Shown: positions 25,676-35,624, counted from the first letter of the stretch. The stretch is 64,000 nucleotides of DNA from Eikenella corrodens (GCF_900187105.1 NZ_LT906482.1:682001-746000); one strand, 5' to 3'. A program made the numbers and translations. Notes: generated from the letters alone by a model not told the origin.

Positions 25676-26800
25676 TTAGCGGGTGAGCGGCACGGGCTGG
25701 TTGGCCGGCCAGCTCAGATACACGGTTTCGTCCCAAGTGGGCGGCTCCAGGTTGGCCAAATACCAATAAGACGACAGCACCTGGCTTTTCACCATGCGCC
25801 CGCTGGGCAGCTGCACATGATAAATAGCGAAGCTGCCCAAATAGGCGATTTCCTTCACCGTGCCGATGGTCCAGTTGTGTTCGCCCACATTGGCCGGCTT
25901 TTCCTTGTGCATATTGATGTCTTCCGGGCGGATGCTGACCCACATGGTCTGCTCTTCCGGTCCAGCCACGCTGTGGTCGATGAGGATATTCTGCGCCAGC
26001 TCGGGGCAGTCGATTTCGGCATGGTCGGCCTCATCCACCACCAAATGTCCCTCAAAGATATTGGTTTCGCCAATGAATTCGGCGGTGAAGCGGCTGTTGG
26101 GGAAGTCGTACACCTCGCGCGGCGTACCCACTTGTTGCAACTGCCCTTCCGACATAATGGCGATGCGCGTGGCCATGGTCATGGCTTCTTCTTGGTCGTG
26201 CGTTACCATGATGCAGGTTACGCCCACTTTCTCCAGCGTATCCACCAATTCCAGCTGGGTTTGCTGGCGCAGGTTTTTATCCAGCGCACCCAGAGGCTCG
26301 TCCAGCAGCAAAAGTTTGGGCTGTTTGGCCAGCGCGCGGGCCAGCGCGATACGTTGCTGCTGCCCGCCGGAAAGCTGGTGCGGCTTGCGTTTGGCGTATT
26401 TGCTCATCTGTACCAGGCGCAGCATTTCCTCCACCCGTTCGGCAATCTGGTCTTTGGGCATTTTGTCCTGCTTCAGGCCGAAGGCGATGTTCTGCTCCAC
26501 CGTCATGTGCGGAAACAGGGCGTAGCTTTGGAACATCATGTTAATCGGCCTGTCGTAGGGCGGCAGGCGGGTGATGTCTTGCCCGTCCAAAATAATCTTG
26601 CCCTGATCCGGCGTTTCCATACCCGCCAGCATACGCAGCAATGTGGACTTGCCCGAGCCGGAACTGCCCAACAGGGCGAAGATTTCGTGTCGGTCGATAT
26701 CCAAATCGATGTGGTCCACCGCATAATTCTCGCCGTAGGTTTTCACCACGTCTTTGATTTGCAGATAGGGCTTTTGGGGAGGAATATATTTTTCAGACAT
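25676..26800 (-). CDS. potA: Polyamine ABC transporter ATPase (PotA/PotG)
   Basis: A 374-residue ATPase. Walker A is GSSGSGKST, the signature is LSGGQQQR, Walker B is [12 protein letters not shown], and the switch His lies in [10 protein letters not shown]-terminal TOBE domain (about 290-374) includes VSIRPEDI. It drives uptake through PotH-PotI. The start [14 protein letters not shown] follows a GGAG-type site; an upstream Met nine codons earlier is possible. An in-frame eikDUS is absent. The gene lies between two Correia-like elements on its two sides. The subgroup (PotA versus PotG) cannot be settled here, and no PotD/PotF gene is in the window. Confidence 0.93.
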   Translation of the reverse strand: MSEKYIPPQKPYLQIKDVVKTYGENYAVDHIDLDIDRHEIFALLGSSGSGKSTLLRMLAGMETPDQGKIILDGQDITRLPPYDRPINMMFQSYALFPHMTVEQNIAFGLKQDKMPKDQIAERVEEMLRLVQMSKYAKRKPHQLSGGQQQRIALARALAKQPKLLLLDEPLGALDKNLRQQTQLELVDTLEKVGVTCIMVTHDQEEAMTMATRIAIMSEGQLQQVGTPREVYDFPNSRFTAEFIGETNIFEGHLVVDEADHAEIDCPELAQNILIDHSVAGPEEQTMWVSIRPEDINMHKEKPANVGEHNWTIGTVKEIAYLGSFAIYHVQLPSGRMVKSQVLSSYWYLANLEPPTWDETVYLSWPANQPVPLTR

Positions 26801-26955
26801 GGGCACAGGGCTCCGCAGCAGTTGCAAACCGGCTTCCGCACGGGAAGCCGCAGGTGGCAGTTTGTGTATGCTTGTTCAAAATAGCAACGAGGTAAAAATG
26901 GTGGCATTGAAGCGGCAAGGCGCTTCGCCCCGTATCGTCTTTCTATTTCAAGCGA

Positions 26956-27060
26956 TATAGTGGATTAACAAAAATCAGGACAAGGCGGCGAGCCGCAGAC
27001 AGTACAAATAGTACGGCAAGGCGAGCCAACACTGTACTGGTTTAAATTTAATTCACTATA
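26956..27060. mobile_element. Correia-like element
   Basis: A 105-bp unit with ends TATAGTGGATTAACAAAAAT and ATTCACTATA as terminal inverted repeats. The internal sequence includes AAGGCGGCGAGCCGCAGACA and GTACGGCAAGGCG, typical of the short Correia form of Neisseria. It lies upstream of potA on its 5' side, about 150 bases before the start. Correia elements are known to carry IHF sites or promoters in Neisseria. Confidence 0.9.
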
Positions 27061-27187
27061 AATCACAGACTGCAAAGCGTAATTGTAGGATAGAGCACCG
27101 GCAGGGGCAATGAAAAAAACCGAATGCGCCCGCTTTTCGCCGATTCGGCAGGGAAAGTGTTGCCGACTGAAGGCATGCCGGTGCTGT

Positions 27188-27252
27188 AAAAGGCTACCTG
27201 AAAGCTGCCCGGCCAAGTCAACAAGCCATCATTCCCTTTTTCAGGTAGCCTC
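27188..27252. repeat. DUS pair
   Basis: AAGGCTACCTGAAA at about 27189-27203 and TTTTTCAGGTAGCCT at about 27237-27251 face each other with a loop of about 33 bases. Two more DUS lie at about 27303 and 27348, next to the end of the OmpA-like gene. Confidence 0.6.
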
Positions 27253-27383
27253 AACTCATACCCAAGATTTCAAACAATCCAATACCTTGGTTTAACCAGA
27301 GAAAAGGCTACCTGAAATTTCAGCTTCGCGGCAATTCCGCTCTGCTGCGTTTCAGGTAGCCTCGATTCCAACTGGCTGAACTA

Positions 27384-27914
27384 CTATTGCGCTGCTGTGC
27401 CGGAAATATCCACAGTAACGCGGCGGTCAGGCTGCAGGCAGGCTTTCAGAGCCGCAGTAGCACGGGTGCCGGTACAAGCCGTAGTAACTGGCTGGCTTTC
27501 GCCGGCGCTGGCTACGCTGATGGGGGCTTGCACGCCTTTGTCCTGCAGATAGTTTTTCACTGTTTGAGCACGCCGCAGGCCGAGATTGTAGTTGTATTGC
27601 TCGCTGCCGAGGCGGTCGGTGTGGCCGGTGAGGGCAATGCTGTCGATATGAGCTTGACGGCTAACGAGGTTTTCGGCTAAGCGGTCGAGGGTGGCTTTGC
27701 CTTCGGGCAACATATCGGCGGCATCCGATTGGTTGAAGCGGAACAGGGCATCAGCCGAGAGGTTGATGCGCTCAACTTGCGGCGCTGCCACAACGGGTTG
27801 CGCAACAGGCGCTTCTTCGGCACACCAGCGGTGGTGCACGTCGCGGGCGGCGGCTTGGCTGCTCAAACCGGTGGCCAAGGCGGTGAGGAGGAGGGTTTTT
27901 GTAATCTGATTCAT
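27384..27914 (-). CDS. OmpA-family peptidoglycan-binding protein
   Basis: A 176-residue exported protein: signal peptide about residues 1-24 (ending SSQAAA), a short linker and an OmpA C-terminal domain (about 55-172). Its peptidoglycan-binding core is ALTGHTDRLGSEQYNYNLGL, then RRAQTVKNYLQDKG, with the Asp and Arg that hold diaminopimelate. Two Cys (ACTGTRATAALKAC) probably form a disulfide. It resembles neisserial RmpM/class 4 protein without a longer N-terminal beta barrel. The ATG at 27914 is preferred because AAGGA lies 9 bases upstream; a TTG start three codons earlier is possible. Confidence 0.88.
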   Translation of the reverse strand: MNQITKTLLLTALATGLSSQAAARDVHHRWCAEEAPVAQPVVAAPQVERINLSADALFRFNQSDAADMLPEGKATLDRLAENLVSRQAHIDSIALTGHTDRLGSEQYNYNLGLRRAQTVKNYLQDKGVQAPISVASAGESQPVTTACTGTRATAALKACLQPDRRVTVDISGTAAQ

Positions 27915-27991
27915 TGTATTCAATCCTTGTTGGGGCTACCTGAAAACTGTTCGTTCAAACTTTTTCAGGTAGCCTTTGCTGCATCAAACGC

Positions 27992-30900
27992 TTACTTCCA
28001 AGTGTATTTGAAACCTACGCTGCCACGATAACCATGGCGGCTGGTGCTGCCAAAGTTGTGTTGGTAGCGGGCATCGCCATACACATAGGCGTTGCGGGAT
28101 ACGGGCAGCTGGGCGCCGAGGCCAACTTCGCCCCAAGTGGCGTTGCGTTTCTCGCGCACATTGTCTTCACCAATATCTACGCCATGCGGCTTGATAAAGT
28201 CGTGCCATACGTTGGCCACGGCATAGAAGGTGTTGGTACGCAGGCTGCGGCTGGGGCCGTTGTAGGCCAAGCGGGCGCCGAGGCGGCCGCGCAAGCTGTG
28301 CTGCTTGTCTTGGCTAACTTGTCGGATACCGTCGTTGAAATCTTTGAGACCAACGTATTGGTATACCAGTTGTGCCTGCGGCTCAATCAGCCAGCCACCT
28401 TGGTTATTGGCATGGCTGCCTAAGGCAAACGGACGGCCAATTTCGGCAGAAAGGGCAGCGCCCCAGCCGTTTTGTTTCACGCTGGCACTGTCGCGATCTT
28501 GGTATTTATTACGCAACCAGCTCAGCTGGCCAACCAAGTCGAAGTAGCTGCCGTTGGCGGCATAGTAGGTGTTGCTCAGGCCCAAGCTAACCGCATCGGA
28601 GGTGCCTTTGCCGCTGTAGTGGTCAGGGCTGATGCTGCCGTTTACAGCACGATAGCGGTCAAAGAAATCGGTACTGGCTCGGGTGTAGGCCAGGTAGCCG
28701 CCGGTGAGACGGTGGCCGCCTTTATCATTGTGGTGAACAGCGAAGTCGTGGCCAATCTGGAAGCCGCCCATTTTGGTTTCAAAATTGAAGCGTTCTTTGC
28801 CATCACTATCGAGGCGGCTGCCCAGGAGGCGGGTCCAAGTTTGGCCTTTGGCTTGCTCTCCGCAACGGGCGCAATCATCCCAAGCCAGGGTTTGGTTCTC
28901 GCCACGGCGCTCGTGCAGGGTGCCGATGGTGTGGTGGCCAATTTCTTGGTTCACTTGCGGCATCAACACATAACCGGCTACGGCAGGGGCGTAAATGTAG
29001 GTCGACGGACCGGCGTTGGGGTCGGCAAACAGCGTCCAGGCATACACGTTTTTACCACCAGCAGTGCTCTTCAATACAAGCTGAGCTTGGCCGGCATTGG
29101 TGGTATTAGCCGTACCGGTAAAGATAGCATTGCTGTCAGGCTGACCTTCTTGCTGATTAGGGGCGTTAGCACTCGGGGTTTCTACAGTAACCACGTCAGA
29201 CGAGAATTGCTGGGCGTTGGTTTTGCTGATGTTGCCGATGATGCCGTTCGGCGTGCTAACCACGGTAGTGCCGCTAGCAGTGCCTTTGATGATCAGGTGG
29301 TCAGAATCTTTGTCGGCATCGCTGTTCCACAGGGTGTTCACCACCAATTTACCGTTATTGCCGGTGTAGTCGCCGTTTACGGTGATGGTTTTGTAGTTGC
29401 CAACAGCAGCGGTAATCGGTGTAGCAAAGGCTACGGTGCCGGCATTATCCAGGCTGGTTACGGTGGAATTGCCGGTATTGTTCCAAGTGGTACCGTTAGC
29501 CAGCTCCACGGAAGAAGTACCTGCCGCCAGCGACATAACACCATTCAACACCGCACCATTAGTGGCAACGAGAGAGTTGGTACCAGCAACTGAATTGAAT
29601 ATGTTGGTGGTACCGGTTACCGTACCGCCATTAACGTTGATGGTGTTGTTGCCAGCATTGGCTCGCAAAGCATCACCATTGGCTTTCACCGTTGCGTTGT
29701 TCAGGTTGGCTGTACCGTTATTCAGCGTTTGTACGGCAACGCTGTTGGCACCCTTCAGATCAAGGTTACCTGAATAGTCTACTGTACCGCTGTTTTGTGC
29801 GGTGTATCCGGTTACGCCAGCTGCGTTGGTAGTGGTGTTCAGCTCAGAAACCAGTTTGGTGGTGTTATCACTGGCGCTACCTGCAATCAGTTGATTCTCC
29901 AAACCATAGCTTTTGCCATCTGCCTTACCGATGGTGGCACCAGTGGCGCTGTCAGCAACGGTTGCCGTGCCCTTCAGATTGCCAGTCGCACCGCCGGACA
30001 CCAGCGCAACAGTTGCGCCGTTTCCAGTGAGGTTGAACGTACCATTATTTACTGTGATGGTGGATGCTTTGTTGGCATTGGCATCTTTGCCGTTGCTGGC
30101 CAAGATGACTGCATCTTTACCGGAAGCGGTTACGTTCAAACTTGCCGCATTAATGGTACCGCCTGCTTCCGCACGGAATAGAGTGGAGTTTTCAGTAGTA
30201 ATATCGGTATTATTAGCCAAAGCCGCTACATTGGCGGTGGCTGAACCACCGTGAATATAGTAAGCGATTTGGTTTTTTGCGTTGTTGGCGTCATCGAACA
30301 CGGTTGTCATGTTCGAATTCACTTCCATCACTGAGTTGCCGCGCGCATGGGCACCGATTACGTTATCGCCTTTCAGCGTCAGCGTACCATCCACCACCAC
30401 ATCAGCCTTACCTGTGCCTCGTCCTTCAGCATAGATGCCGTAGTTACGGGTAGCAGTGTTGGCGCTGGTTTCTTCCACGATAATTTTGCTGCTGGCAGTA
30501 TTGGTAATCTTGGCCGTATGACCAGCTTCGGCCACAATATTCTCACCCACAGCATTGGTGCCGCTCACATTAATTGTGCCGGCATTAGTGATTTGTGCAG
30601 CCCCGGAATTTTGTGCTTGAACACCGATATTCTGCTTCGGCTGACCGCCTGCTACCGTAGCATTGCCCAGTACATTAATGACACTGTTCGCACCCAAATT
30701 AACCGTAGTCGAGGCATTGCCATTACTTGCCCTAACAGCGGTTGCACCTTGGGTTTCCTTACCGATGGTAATAGTGCCATCGTGATTTACGGTAGCATTG
30801 TTGCCTCTCACCAAGATACCAACCTGATCGGAGGTGTTGCCGATTAAGGTAGTGGGCGCGTTCTTGCTATATTGTGCGGTACGACCGATGAAAATTTCGC

Positions 30901-32476
30901 TGCCGGCTTCGCCCGTAAACGTACCATTATCTTCCACACGTACGCCATGTACAGGATTATTCGGCGTGTGATTCACCGCAACGTTAATAACACCGCCGGC
31001 CTGGTTTACAGCTGTGGCATTATTGTTTACCCGAATACCGTAGTTATTGAAATTTAGGTTGGGATAAGTGAAGCCGGCAACGTTGATGATACCGTCGTTT
31101 TTGAAAACGCCATTATTAGTAGCATTAACTGTTGTCCCTTCAACATAAACATCGTTTTTATTGGCCTGACCGGCTTTACTGGTATCAAAATTATCAGAAG
31201 CGTAATAGCCGCCAGAAATCACACCGTGGTTTTCACCGACACTACCCACACCACGCACAACCAAGCTGCTGAAGACGCCTGACAAATTAGCGCCTTCTTC
31301 AATAACGGCCTTACCGCCTTCTTCAGCCAACATACCGCCACCGGTATTTTGCCCGGTACGATGGTCGATTTGACCACCATTCTTCAATGTAGCAGTTGAG
31401 CCGCTGCCGGTAGCAGCCAAAACCCAAATTTCTTTGGTCGGCAGCAACGAATCTGGAGTGGGCGTAATGGGGTTAGGTTGTTCAAACTTATAATTTTGAG
31501 TTTTGGCAGCCTCATTGAACCAACGGTCATACGCTGCCTGTTGGGTTTCGCCAGGTTTGGCAAAACCTGGCGTGCCGATAGCCGGTTTCAAAACATTGTT
31601 GTTGTAATTGATCAGATCTTGTACTGTGTCGAGCCGATGGGAGCTGCCATCCATAAAGGTAACGGTTTTCGGCTGGAACAAAGTCTGGGTAATAGATAAT
31701 TTATCGGATGCAACCACATTTTGCTCAAACCGGATGCGGTTTTTAGACGTCCATTCCGCCGAAGCGCCGTTTTCAGCCTGCACCATGCGCGTATCTTTTG
31801 CAGGCATTGGCGTGGCCGTACGGTTGGTGGCAACTGAATTATCCACCATAGCTGCATTGGGATCGCCCAAAGAGGCAATGATTTTGCTGCCGCTGCCGGT
31901 GGCGGTGCCGATGCGCATATCCACATAAACATCATTCCCCGTCGCCACGATGCTATCGATGTCCAACGCAGATATAAAGCCAATATTATTGTATACGTTA
32001 ACGGTTTGATTGCTGCCGCTGATTGGGTCGGTAACAGTACGGGTTTCGCCTTTTTGGTTGGGGTTCACACGCTGCAAATCACCCAACTGCTGAAGAATCG
32101 TTGGATCGGTAAATAAATCACGCAGCTTACCGGCTCGGAACGAGCTGCCTGCTGATGTGATTTTGTTAATATCTGAAGTGGTTACAGTAACGGTATCACC
32201 ATTATTAGCCAAAGCCTGACCAACCTTGCGGTCATTAACGGTTGCGCTGAATGTGCCCATATCACAGCTGCCACCGCTGGCTACAGTGCTGCCATTGCCA
32301 CAAGTAGAAGCCGCTGCGGGCAAAGCAGATACGCCAAGACCAATTACCGCGGCAGAAGCCAGCAGCTTGGTGGCAGAGCTACTGGAAGACTTCTTCCGGC
32401 TAGCACGCTCCAATTCTGAGCACACCACCCAGGTGCCGCGCTCTTCAGAGTACACGATATTATAAATTTTATTCAT
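27992..32476 (-). CDS. Large autotransporter (type Va) with ESPR signal peptide
   Basis: A 1,494-residue protein. The N-terminus MNKIYNIVYSEERGTWVVCS is an extended signal peptide region, followed by a normal signal sequence that ends near residue 56 (ALPAAAS). The passenger (about 57-1200) is beta-helical, rich in Asn/Gly/Thr repeats such as GTINVSGTNAVGEN and VSELNTTTNAAG. The C-terminal autotransporter barrel covers about 1215-1494 (from SRLDSDGKERFNFET to GFKYTWK). A CARC pair lies just before the barrel, which is unusual. Role is likely adhesion or surface aggregation, by family only. AAGGAG before the ATG supports the start. A long AT-rich promoter region precedes it. Confidence 0.9.
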   Translation of the reverse strand: MNKIYNIVYSEERGTWVVCSELERASRKKSSSSSATKLLASAAVIGLGVSALPAAASTCGNGSTVASGGSCDMGTFSATVNDRKVGQALANNGDTVTVTTSDINKITSAGSSFRAGKLRDLFTDPTILQQLGDLQRVNPNQKGETRTVTDPISGSNQTVNVYNNIGFISALDIDSIVATGNDVYVDMRIGTATGSGSKIIASLGDPNAAMVDNSVATNRTATPMPAKDTRMVQAENGASAEWTSKNRIRFEQNVVASDKLSITQTLFQPKTVTFMDGSSHRLDTVQDLINYNNNVLKPAIGTPGFAKPGETQQAAYDRWFNEAAKTQNYKFEQPNPITPTPDSLLPTKEIWVLAATGSGSTATLKNGGQIDHRTGQNTGGGMLAEEGGKAVIEEGANLSGVFSSLVVRGVGSVGENHGVISGGYYASDNFDTSKAGQANKNDVYVEGTTVNATNNGVFKNDGIINVAGFTYPNLNFNNYGIRVNNNATAVNQAGGVINVAVNHTPNNPVHGVRVEDNGTFTGEAGSEIFIGRTAQYSKNAPTTLIGNTSDQVGILVRGNNATVNHDGTITIGKETQGATAVRASNGNASTTVNLGANSVINVLGNATVAGGQPKQNIGVQAQNSGAAQITNAGTINVSGTNAVGENIVAEAGHTAKITNTASSKIIVEETSANTATRNYGIYAEGRGTGKADVVVDGTLTLKGDNVIGAHARGNSVMEVNSNMTTVFDDANNAKNQIAYYIHGGSATANVAALANNTDITTENSTLFRAEAGGTINAASLNVTASGKDAVILASNGKDANANKASTITVNNGTFNLTGNGATVALVSGGATGNLKGTATVADSATGATIGKADGKSYGLENQLIAGSASDNTTKLVSELNTTTNAAGVTGYTAQNSGTVDYSGNLDLKGANSVAVQTLNNGTANLNNATVKANGDALRANAGNNTINVNGGTVTGTTNIFNSVAGTNSLVATNGAVLNGVMSLAAGTSSVELANGTTWNNTGNSTVTSLDNAGTVAFATPITAAVGNYKTITVNGDYTGNNGKLVVNTLWNSDADKDSDHLIIKGTASGTTVVSTPNGIIGNISKTNAQQFSSDVVTVETPSANAPNQQEGQPDSNAIFTGTANTTNAGQAQLVLKSTAGGKNVYAWTLFADPNAGPSTYIYAPAVAGYVLMPQVNQEIGHHTIGTLHERRGENQTLAWDDCARCGEQAKGQTWTRLLGSRLDSDGKERFNFETKMGGFQIGHDFAVHHNDKGGHRLTGGYLAYTRASTDFFDRYRAVNGSISPDHYSGKGTSDAVSLGLSNTYYAANGSYFDLVGQLSWLRNKYQDRDSASVKQNGWGAALSAEIGRPFALGSHANNQGGWLIEPQAQLVYQYVGLKDFNDGIRQVSQDKQHSLRGRLGARLAYNGPSRSLRTNTFYAVANVWHDFIKPHGVDIGEDNVREKRNATWGEVGLGAQLPVSRNAYVYGDARYQHNFGSTSRHGYRGSVGFKYTWK

Positions 32477-32717
32477 TAAATTAACTCCTTAGGTGCAAAT
32501 ACGCTGACGCATTTGAACATGGTTTCAAATGCCCGCATACCGTTCCGCAAAATAAAAACGGCGGATTCTAGCATATGCAAGCAAGAGAACTAACGAAAAC
32601 TTATCACCAACAACAGCAATTGATGGATAAAAGATACAAAACAGTAATACAACACATCTCATTGAAATAATTGCTCTAAATAGATACTGTTTCTCTGTTA
32701 TCAGTGTGCAATAACTG
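32477..32717. other. AT-rich intergenic region upstream of the autotransporter
   Basis: This stretch of about 240 bases holds the autotransporter ribosome binding site (AAGGAG on the minus strand) and probably its promoter. I see no gene or repeat array in it. Confidence 0.4.
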
Positions 32718-32756
32718 GTTTCAGGTAGCCTTCCCTACCCAAAGGCTACCTGAAAC
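32718..32756. repeat. DUS inverted pair
   Basis: GTTTCAGGTAGCCTT (32718-32732) and AAGGCTACCTGAAAC (32742-32756) form a 15-bp stem between the autotransporter promoter region and coaBC. Confidence 0.75.
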
Positions 32757-32813
32757 ACCCTGCCCATCCCTGTGTTACCATAGCGCCCATCTTTTCACAT
32801 CACGCCATATACC

Positions 32814-34001
32814 ATGCCCACCAAACACATCCTGCTCGGCATCAGCGGCGGCATTGCTGCCTATAAATCCTGCGAACTCGTGCGCCTGCTCAGAAAACAG
32901 GGGCATACCGTGAGCGTGGCCATGAGCCGCGCCGCTGCCGGTTTCATTTCTCCGCAAACCTTCCAAGCCCTGAGCGGGCACACTGTGTGGACGGACGATA
33001 CTACCGACTCCGCCGACGGCATGGCACACATTCACCTCAGCCGTGAGGCCGATGTATTCCTCATCGCTCCCGCCAGCGCCAACACCTTGGCTAAAATCGC
33101 CCACGGCATGGCCGACAACCTACTCTCCACCCTGGCCGCCGCCCGCGCCTGCCCGCTGGCCGTTGCCCCCGCCATGAACGTGGAAATGTGGTGCAACCCG
33201 GCCAACCTGCGTAACATCGCCCAACTGCAGGCCGACGGCATCACCGTGTTCGGCCCCGCCAGCGGCAGCCAGGCCTGTGGCGAAACCGGCGAAGGCCGCA
33301 TGCTCGAAGCCGCTGAATTGGCCGAACTGCTGCCCGATTTGTGGACGCCCAAACTGCTGGCCGGCAAACGCGTGTTGCTCACGGCCGGCGCCACCTTTGA
33401 AGCCATCGATCCCGTGCGCGGCATCACCAATCTGTCCAGCGGCCGCATGGGTGTGGCGCTGGCGCAGGCCTGCCGTGCCGCCGGGGCGGAAGTGGTGCTG
33501 GTGGCCGGGCAGCTTCAGGTAGCCCTGCCCGCCGGGGTGGCCATGCACAATGCCCACAGCGCACGTGAAATGCACGAAGCTGTAATGCGGGAAGTAGGCA
33601 GCTGCGACGTATTCATCAGCGTGGCCGCCGTGGCTGACTACCACGTGGCCAACCGCAGCGCCGAAAAGCTGAAAAAAGACGGCAGCGGCACGCCGCCCGT
33701 TATCGAATTGGCCGAAAACCCAGACATCCTCGCCGCCGTGGCTCGGCTGCCCAACGCGCCCTTCTGCGTGGGTTTTGCCGCCGAAAGCCATAACGTGCTC
33801 GAGCACGCCCGCGCCAAACGGCTGCGCAAAGGCGTGCCGCTGATCGTGGCCAACCACGCCGTCAGCGCCATGGGCAGCGGCAACAACCAAGTAACACTCA
33901 TCAGCGATTCAGCCGAAACCGCGCTACCGGAAATGGGCAAACGCGATACCGCTGATGCCATCGTGGCCGAAATCGCCCGCCTGCTGGAAAAGGCTACCTG
34001 A
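32814..34001 (+). CDS. coaBC: Bifunctional phosphopantothenoylcysteine decarboxylase/ligase
   Basis: A 395-residue enzyme making 4'-phosphopantetheine for coenzyme A. The N-terminal CoaC flavoprotein half has LGISGGIAAYKSCELVRLLR, a conserved SANTLAKIAHGMADNLLS and APAMNVEMWCNPA, which holds the active-site region. The C-terminal CoaB ligase half starts near LLAGKRVLLTAGATFEAIDP and includes NLSSGRMG and KLKKD. Length is typical. The last codons AAG GCT ACC TGA are themselves an eikDUS, so the stop lies inside the DUS. A further DUS lies inside the gene near 33512. Confidence 0.96.
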   Translation: MPTKHILLGISGGIAAYKSCELVRLLRKQGHTVSVAMSRAAAGFISPQTFQALSGHTVWTDDTTDSADGMAHIHLSREADVFLIAPASANTLAKIAHGMADNLLSTLAAARACPLAVAPAMNVEMWCNPANLRNIAQLQADGITVFGPASGSQACGETGEGRMLEAAELAELLPDLWTPKLLAGKRVLLTAGATFEAIDPVRGITNLSSGRMGVALAQACRAAGAEVVLVAGQLQVALPAGVAMHNAHSAREMHEAVMREVGSCDVFISVAAVADYHVANRSAEKLKKDGSGTPPVIELAENPDILAAVARLPNAPFCVGFAAESHNVLEHARAKRLRKGVPLIVANHAVSAMGSGNNQVTLISDSAETALPEMGKRDTADAIVAEIARLLEKAT

Positions 34002-34113
34002 AAGCCTGCCCTATGGCTGCAGAGCGGTTTTCATACCAAAAGAGCAGGAAGGAGAACCAACGCAGCAGCCCAAAAGCAGGGCTTGAACGATACTATTTTC
34101 AGGTAGCCTTACG

Positions 34114-34991
34114 TGTAGAAACCAGTAGCGTTGTTTACAGTATTTCCAGGAGAATACTGAAACATGAACATGCACAAAAACACCCGTCTCACCCCGCACC
34201 ACCGCCAAGCCATTTGGCTAGCCTACACGCAGGAGAAGGAAAGCGTCACCTCCCTAGCTCGCCGCTACCAAGTCAGCCGCGTCACCATCTACCGCGCACT
34301 TAAAGCCGCAAGGGGCAGGCTGCTCAAACCCCAAACCAGTACCAACAACCGTTTCAAACAGGCAAAGTACGGAATGAAACGCCTGGCCAAGGTAGAACGC
34401 AGCATTCAGGAAAAACTTAAAAAGCAGGCCAAACGCTACAATAAATCCTACCCCGGAGAGCTGGTGCATCTCGACACCAAACGGCTGCCGCTGCTCAAAG
34501 GGCAGAAAGCTACCGATAAGCGGGATTACCTGTTTGTCGCCATCGACGATTTCTCAAGGGAGCTATACGCTGCCATTTTGCCGGACAAAACCGCAGACAG
34601 CGCCGCCAAGTTTCTGGCCGAACAAGTCATCGAACCCTGTCCGTATCTGATCGAGTGTGTATATTCGGACAACGGCAGCGAATACAAAGGAGGGGCAAAT
34701 CATGCCTTTGGCGTTACCTGTTGGGAAAACGGCATTAATCAAAAGTTTACCCGTCCTGCCCGTCCGCAGACCAACGGTAAGGCGGAGCGGGTTATCCGTA
34801 CCCTGATGGAGATGTGGCATGAGAAACAGTCGTTTGACAGTCCGGAGCATCGGCAAAAGGAGTTGTGCCGATTTGTTAATTTCTATAATACGGTGAAGCC
34901 GCACGGTAGTCTGGGCGGCGATACGCCGTTTGAGGTCTTGCAGGCTTATTTTTCTCAACCTGTGGTGTAAACAACGCGATGATTTACTACA
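34114..34991 (+). mobile_element. IS481-family insertion sequence
   Basis: An 878-bp element with imperfect inverted ends: TGTAG to GCGTTGTTTACA at 34114-34140 and the matching GTAAACAACGCG to CTACA at 34966-34991. The right end overlaps the transposase stop. It lies 4 bases after an eikDUS. No target duplication longer than 3 bases is visible. Confidence 0.8.
34164..34970 (+). CDS. IS481-family transposase
   Basis: A 268-residue transposase. N-terminal helix-turn-helix: RQAIWLAYTQEKESVTSLAR, then RYQVSRVTIYRALKAARG. The DDE catalytic core is HLDTKRLP (first Asp), YLFVAIDDFS, YSDNGSEYKG (second Asp) and PQTNGKAERVIRTLMEMW (Glu), in the order of retroviral-type integrases. The frame appears full-length and intact, so the element could be active. 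It sits between coaBC and rpsO and does not interrupt an evident gene. Confidence 0.93.
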   Translation: MNMHKNTRLTPHHRQAIWLAYTQEKESVTSLARRYQVSRVTIYRALKAARGRLLKPQTSTNNRFKQAKYGMKRLAKVERSIQEKLKKQAKRYNKSYPGELVHLDTKRLPLLKGQKATDKRDYLFVAIDDFSRELYAAILPDKTADSAAKFLAEQVIEPCPYLIECVYSDNGSEYKGGANHAFGVTCWENGINQKFTRPARPQTNGKAERVIRTLMEMWHEKQSFDSPEHRQKELCRFVNFYNTVKPHGSLGGDTPFEVLQAYFSQPVV

Positions 34992-35054
34992 GGCTTCCAA
35001 AGGAAGCTAAGTTGCTGCCAAGCTAAAATGCAACTGTAATGCAGCTAAAACAAA

Positions 35055-35092
35055 AAAACCGTGCCGCCGGAAAGCTCCAGCGGCACGGTTTT
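35055..35092. terminator. Terminator after rpsO
   Basis: AAAACCGTGCCGC (35055-35067) pairs with GCGGCACGGTTTT (35080-35092); this strong stem lies just past the rpsO stop on the minus strand. Confidence 0.9.
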
Positions 35093-35105
35093 TATTGGGC
35101 AAAGA

Positions 35106-35375
35106 TTACTTACGCAGATTCAAGCGGGTAATCACATCGCGGTAGGTATCCACATCGGTATTGCGCAGGTAGGCCAACAGGCGGCGGCGGGCGCTCACCA
35201 TTTTCAACAGGCCGCGGCGGCTGTGGAAATCTTTCGGGTTGGCTTTGAAGTGCGGAGCCAGATCGTTGATGCGGAAAGTCAAGAGAGCGATTTGCACTTC
35301 AGAAGAGCCGGTATCGCCTTCTTTGCGCTGGAAATCTTTGATGATTTGCGCTTTTTGTTCTACGGTTAATGCCAT
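35106..35375 (-). CDS. rpsO: 30S ribosomal protein S15
   Basis: An 89-residue primary 16S rRNA-binding protein of the platform. It begins [20 protein letters not shown] and contains the signature [20 protein letters not shown], which binds the three-way junction of helices 20-22. The start with GGAG 9 bases upstream is used; the longer in-frame reading is noncoding. Length matches E. coli S15 exactly. S15 often represses its own translation through its mRNA leader; I cannot confirm a leader structure here. It is a single gene. Confidence 0.98.
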   Translation of the reverse strand: MALTVEQKAQIIKDFQRKEGDTGSSEVQIALLTFRINDLAPHFKANPKDFHSRRGLLKMVSARRRLLAYLRNTDVDTYRDVITRLNLRK

Positions 35376-35548
35376 AATAAAACTCCAAAAATATAGCCTT
35401 GCGGCCGGACAAGCTGGCCGAGCCGGGAAGACCCACGCCAACTCCTAATGCCTGCTAAAACAGGCAGGCGCGAATTATGGCACAAAACCGCTGCCAAAAA
35501 CAGCCGCATAGGCAAAATCGCACTAAAGATGATGCCGCCATGCAACCA

Positions 35549-35604
35549 AAAGGCTACCTGAAAACCCAGCTTTCTTTGGAAGCCTCGTTTTCAGGTAGCC
35601 TTTT
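35549..35604. repeat. DUS pair after the rRNA methyltransferase gene
   Basis: AAAGGCTACCTGAAAA at about 35550-35565 and TTTTCAGGTAGCCTTTT at about 35589-35605 face each other between the rpsO promoter region and the methyltransferase stop. Confidence 0.65.
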
Positions 35605-35624
35605 AGCCGAAAACCGAACTTCCG

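Noticed and set aside
28472-29593. 373-codon plus-strand frame
   Set aside because: Antisense to the autotransporter, whose Asn/Thr/Ala-rich codons keep the opposite strand open.
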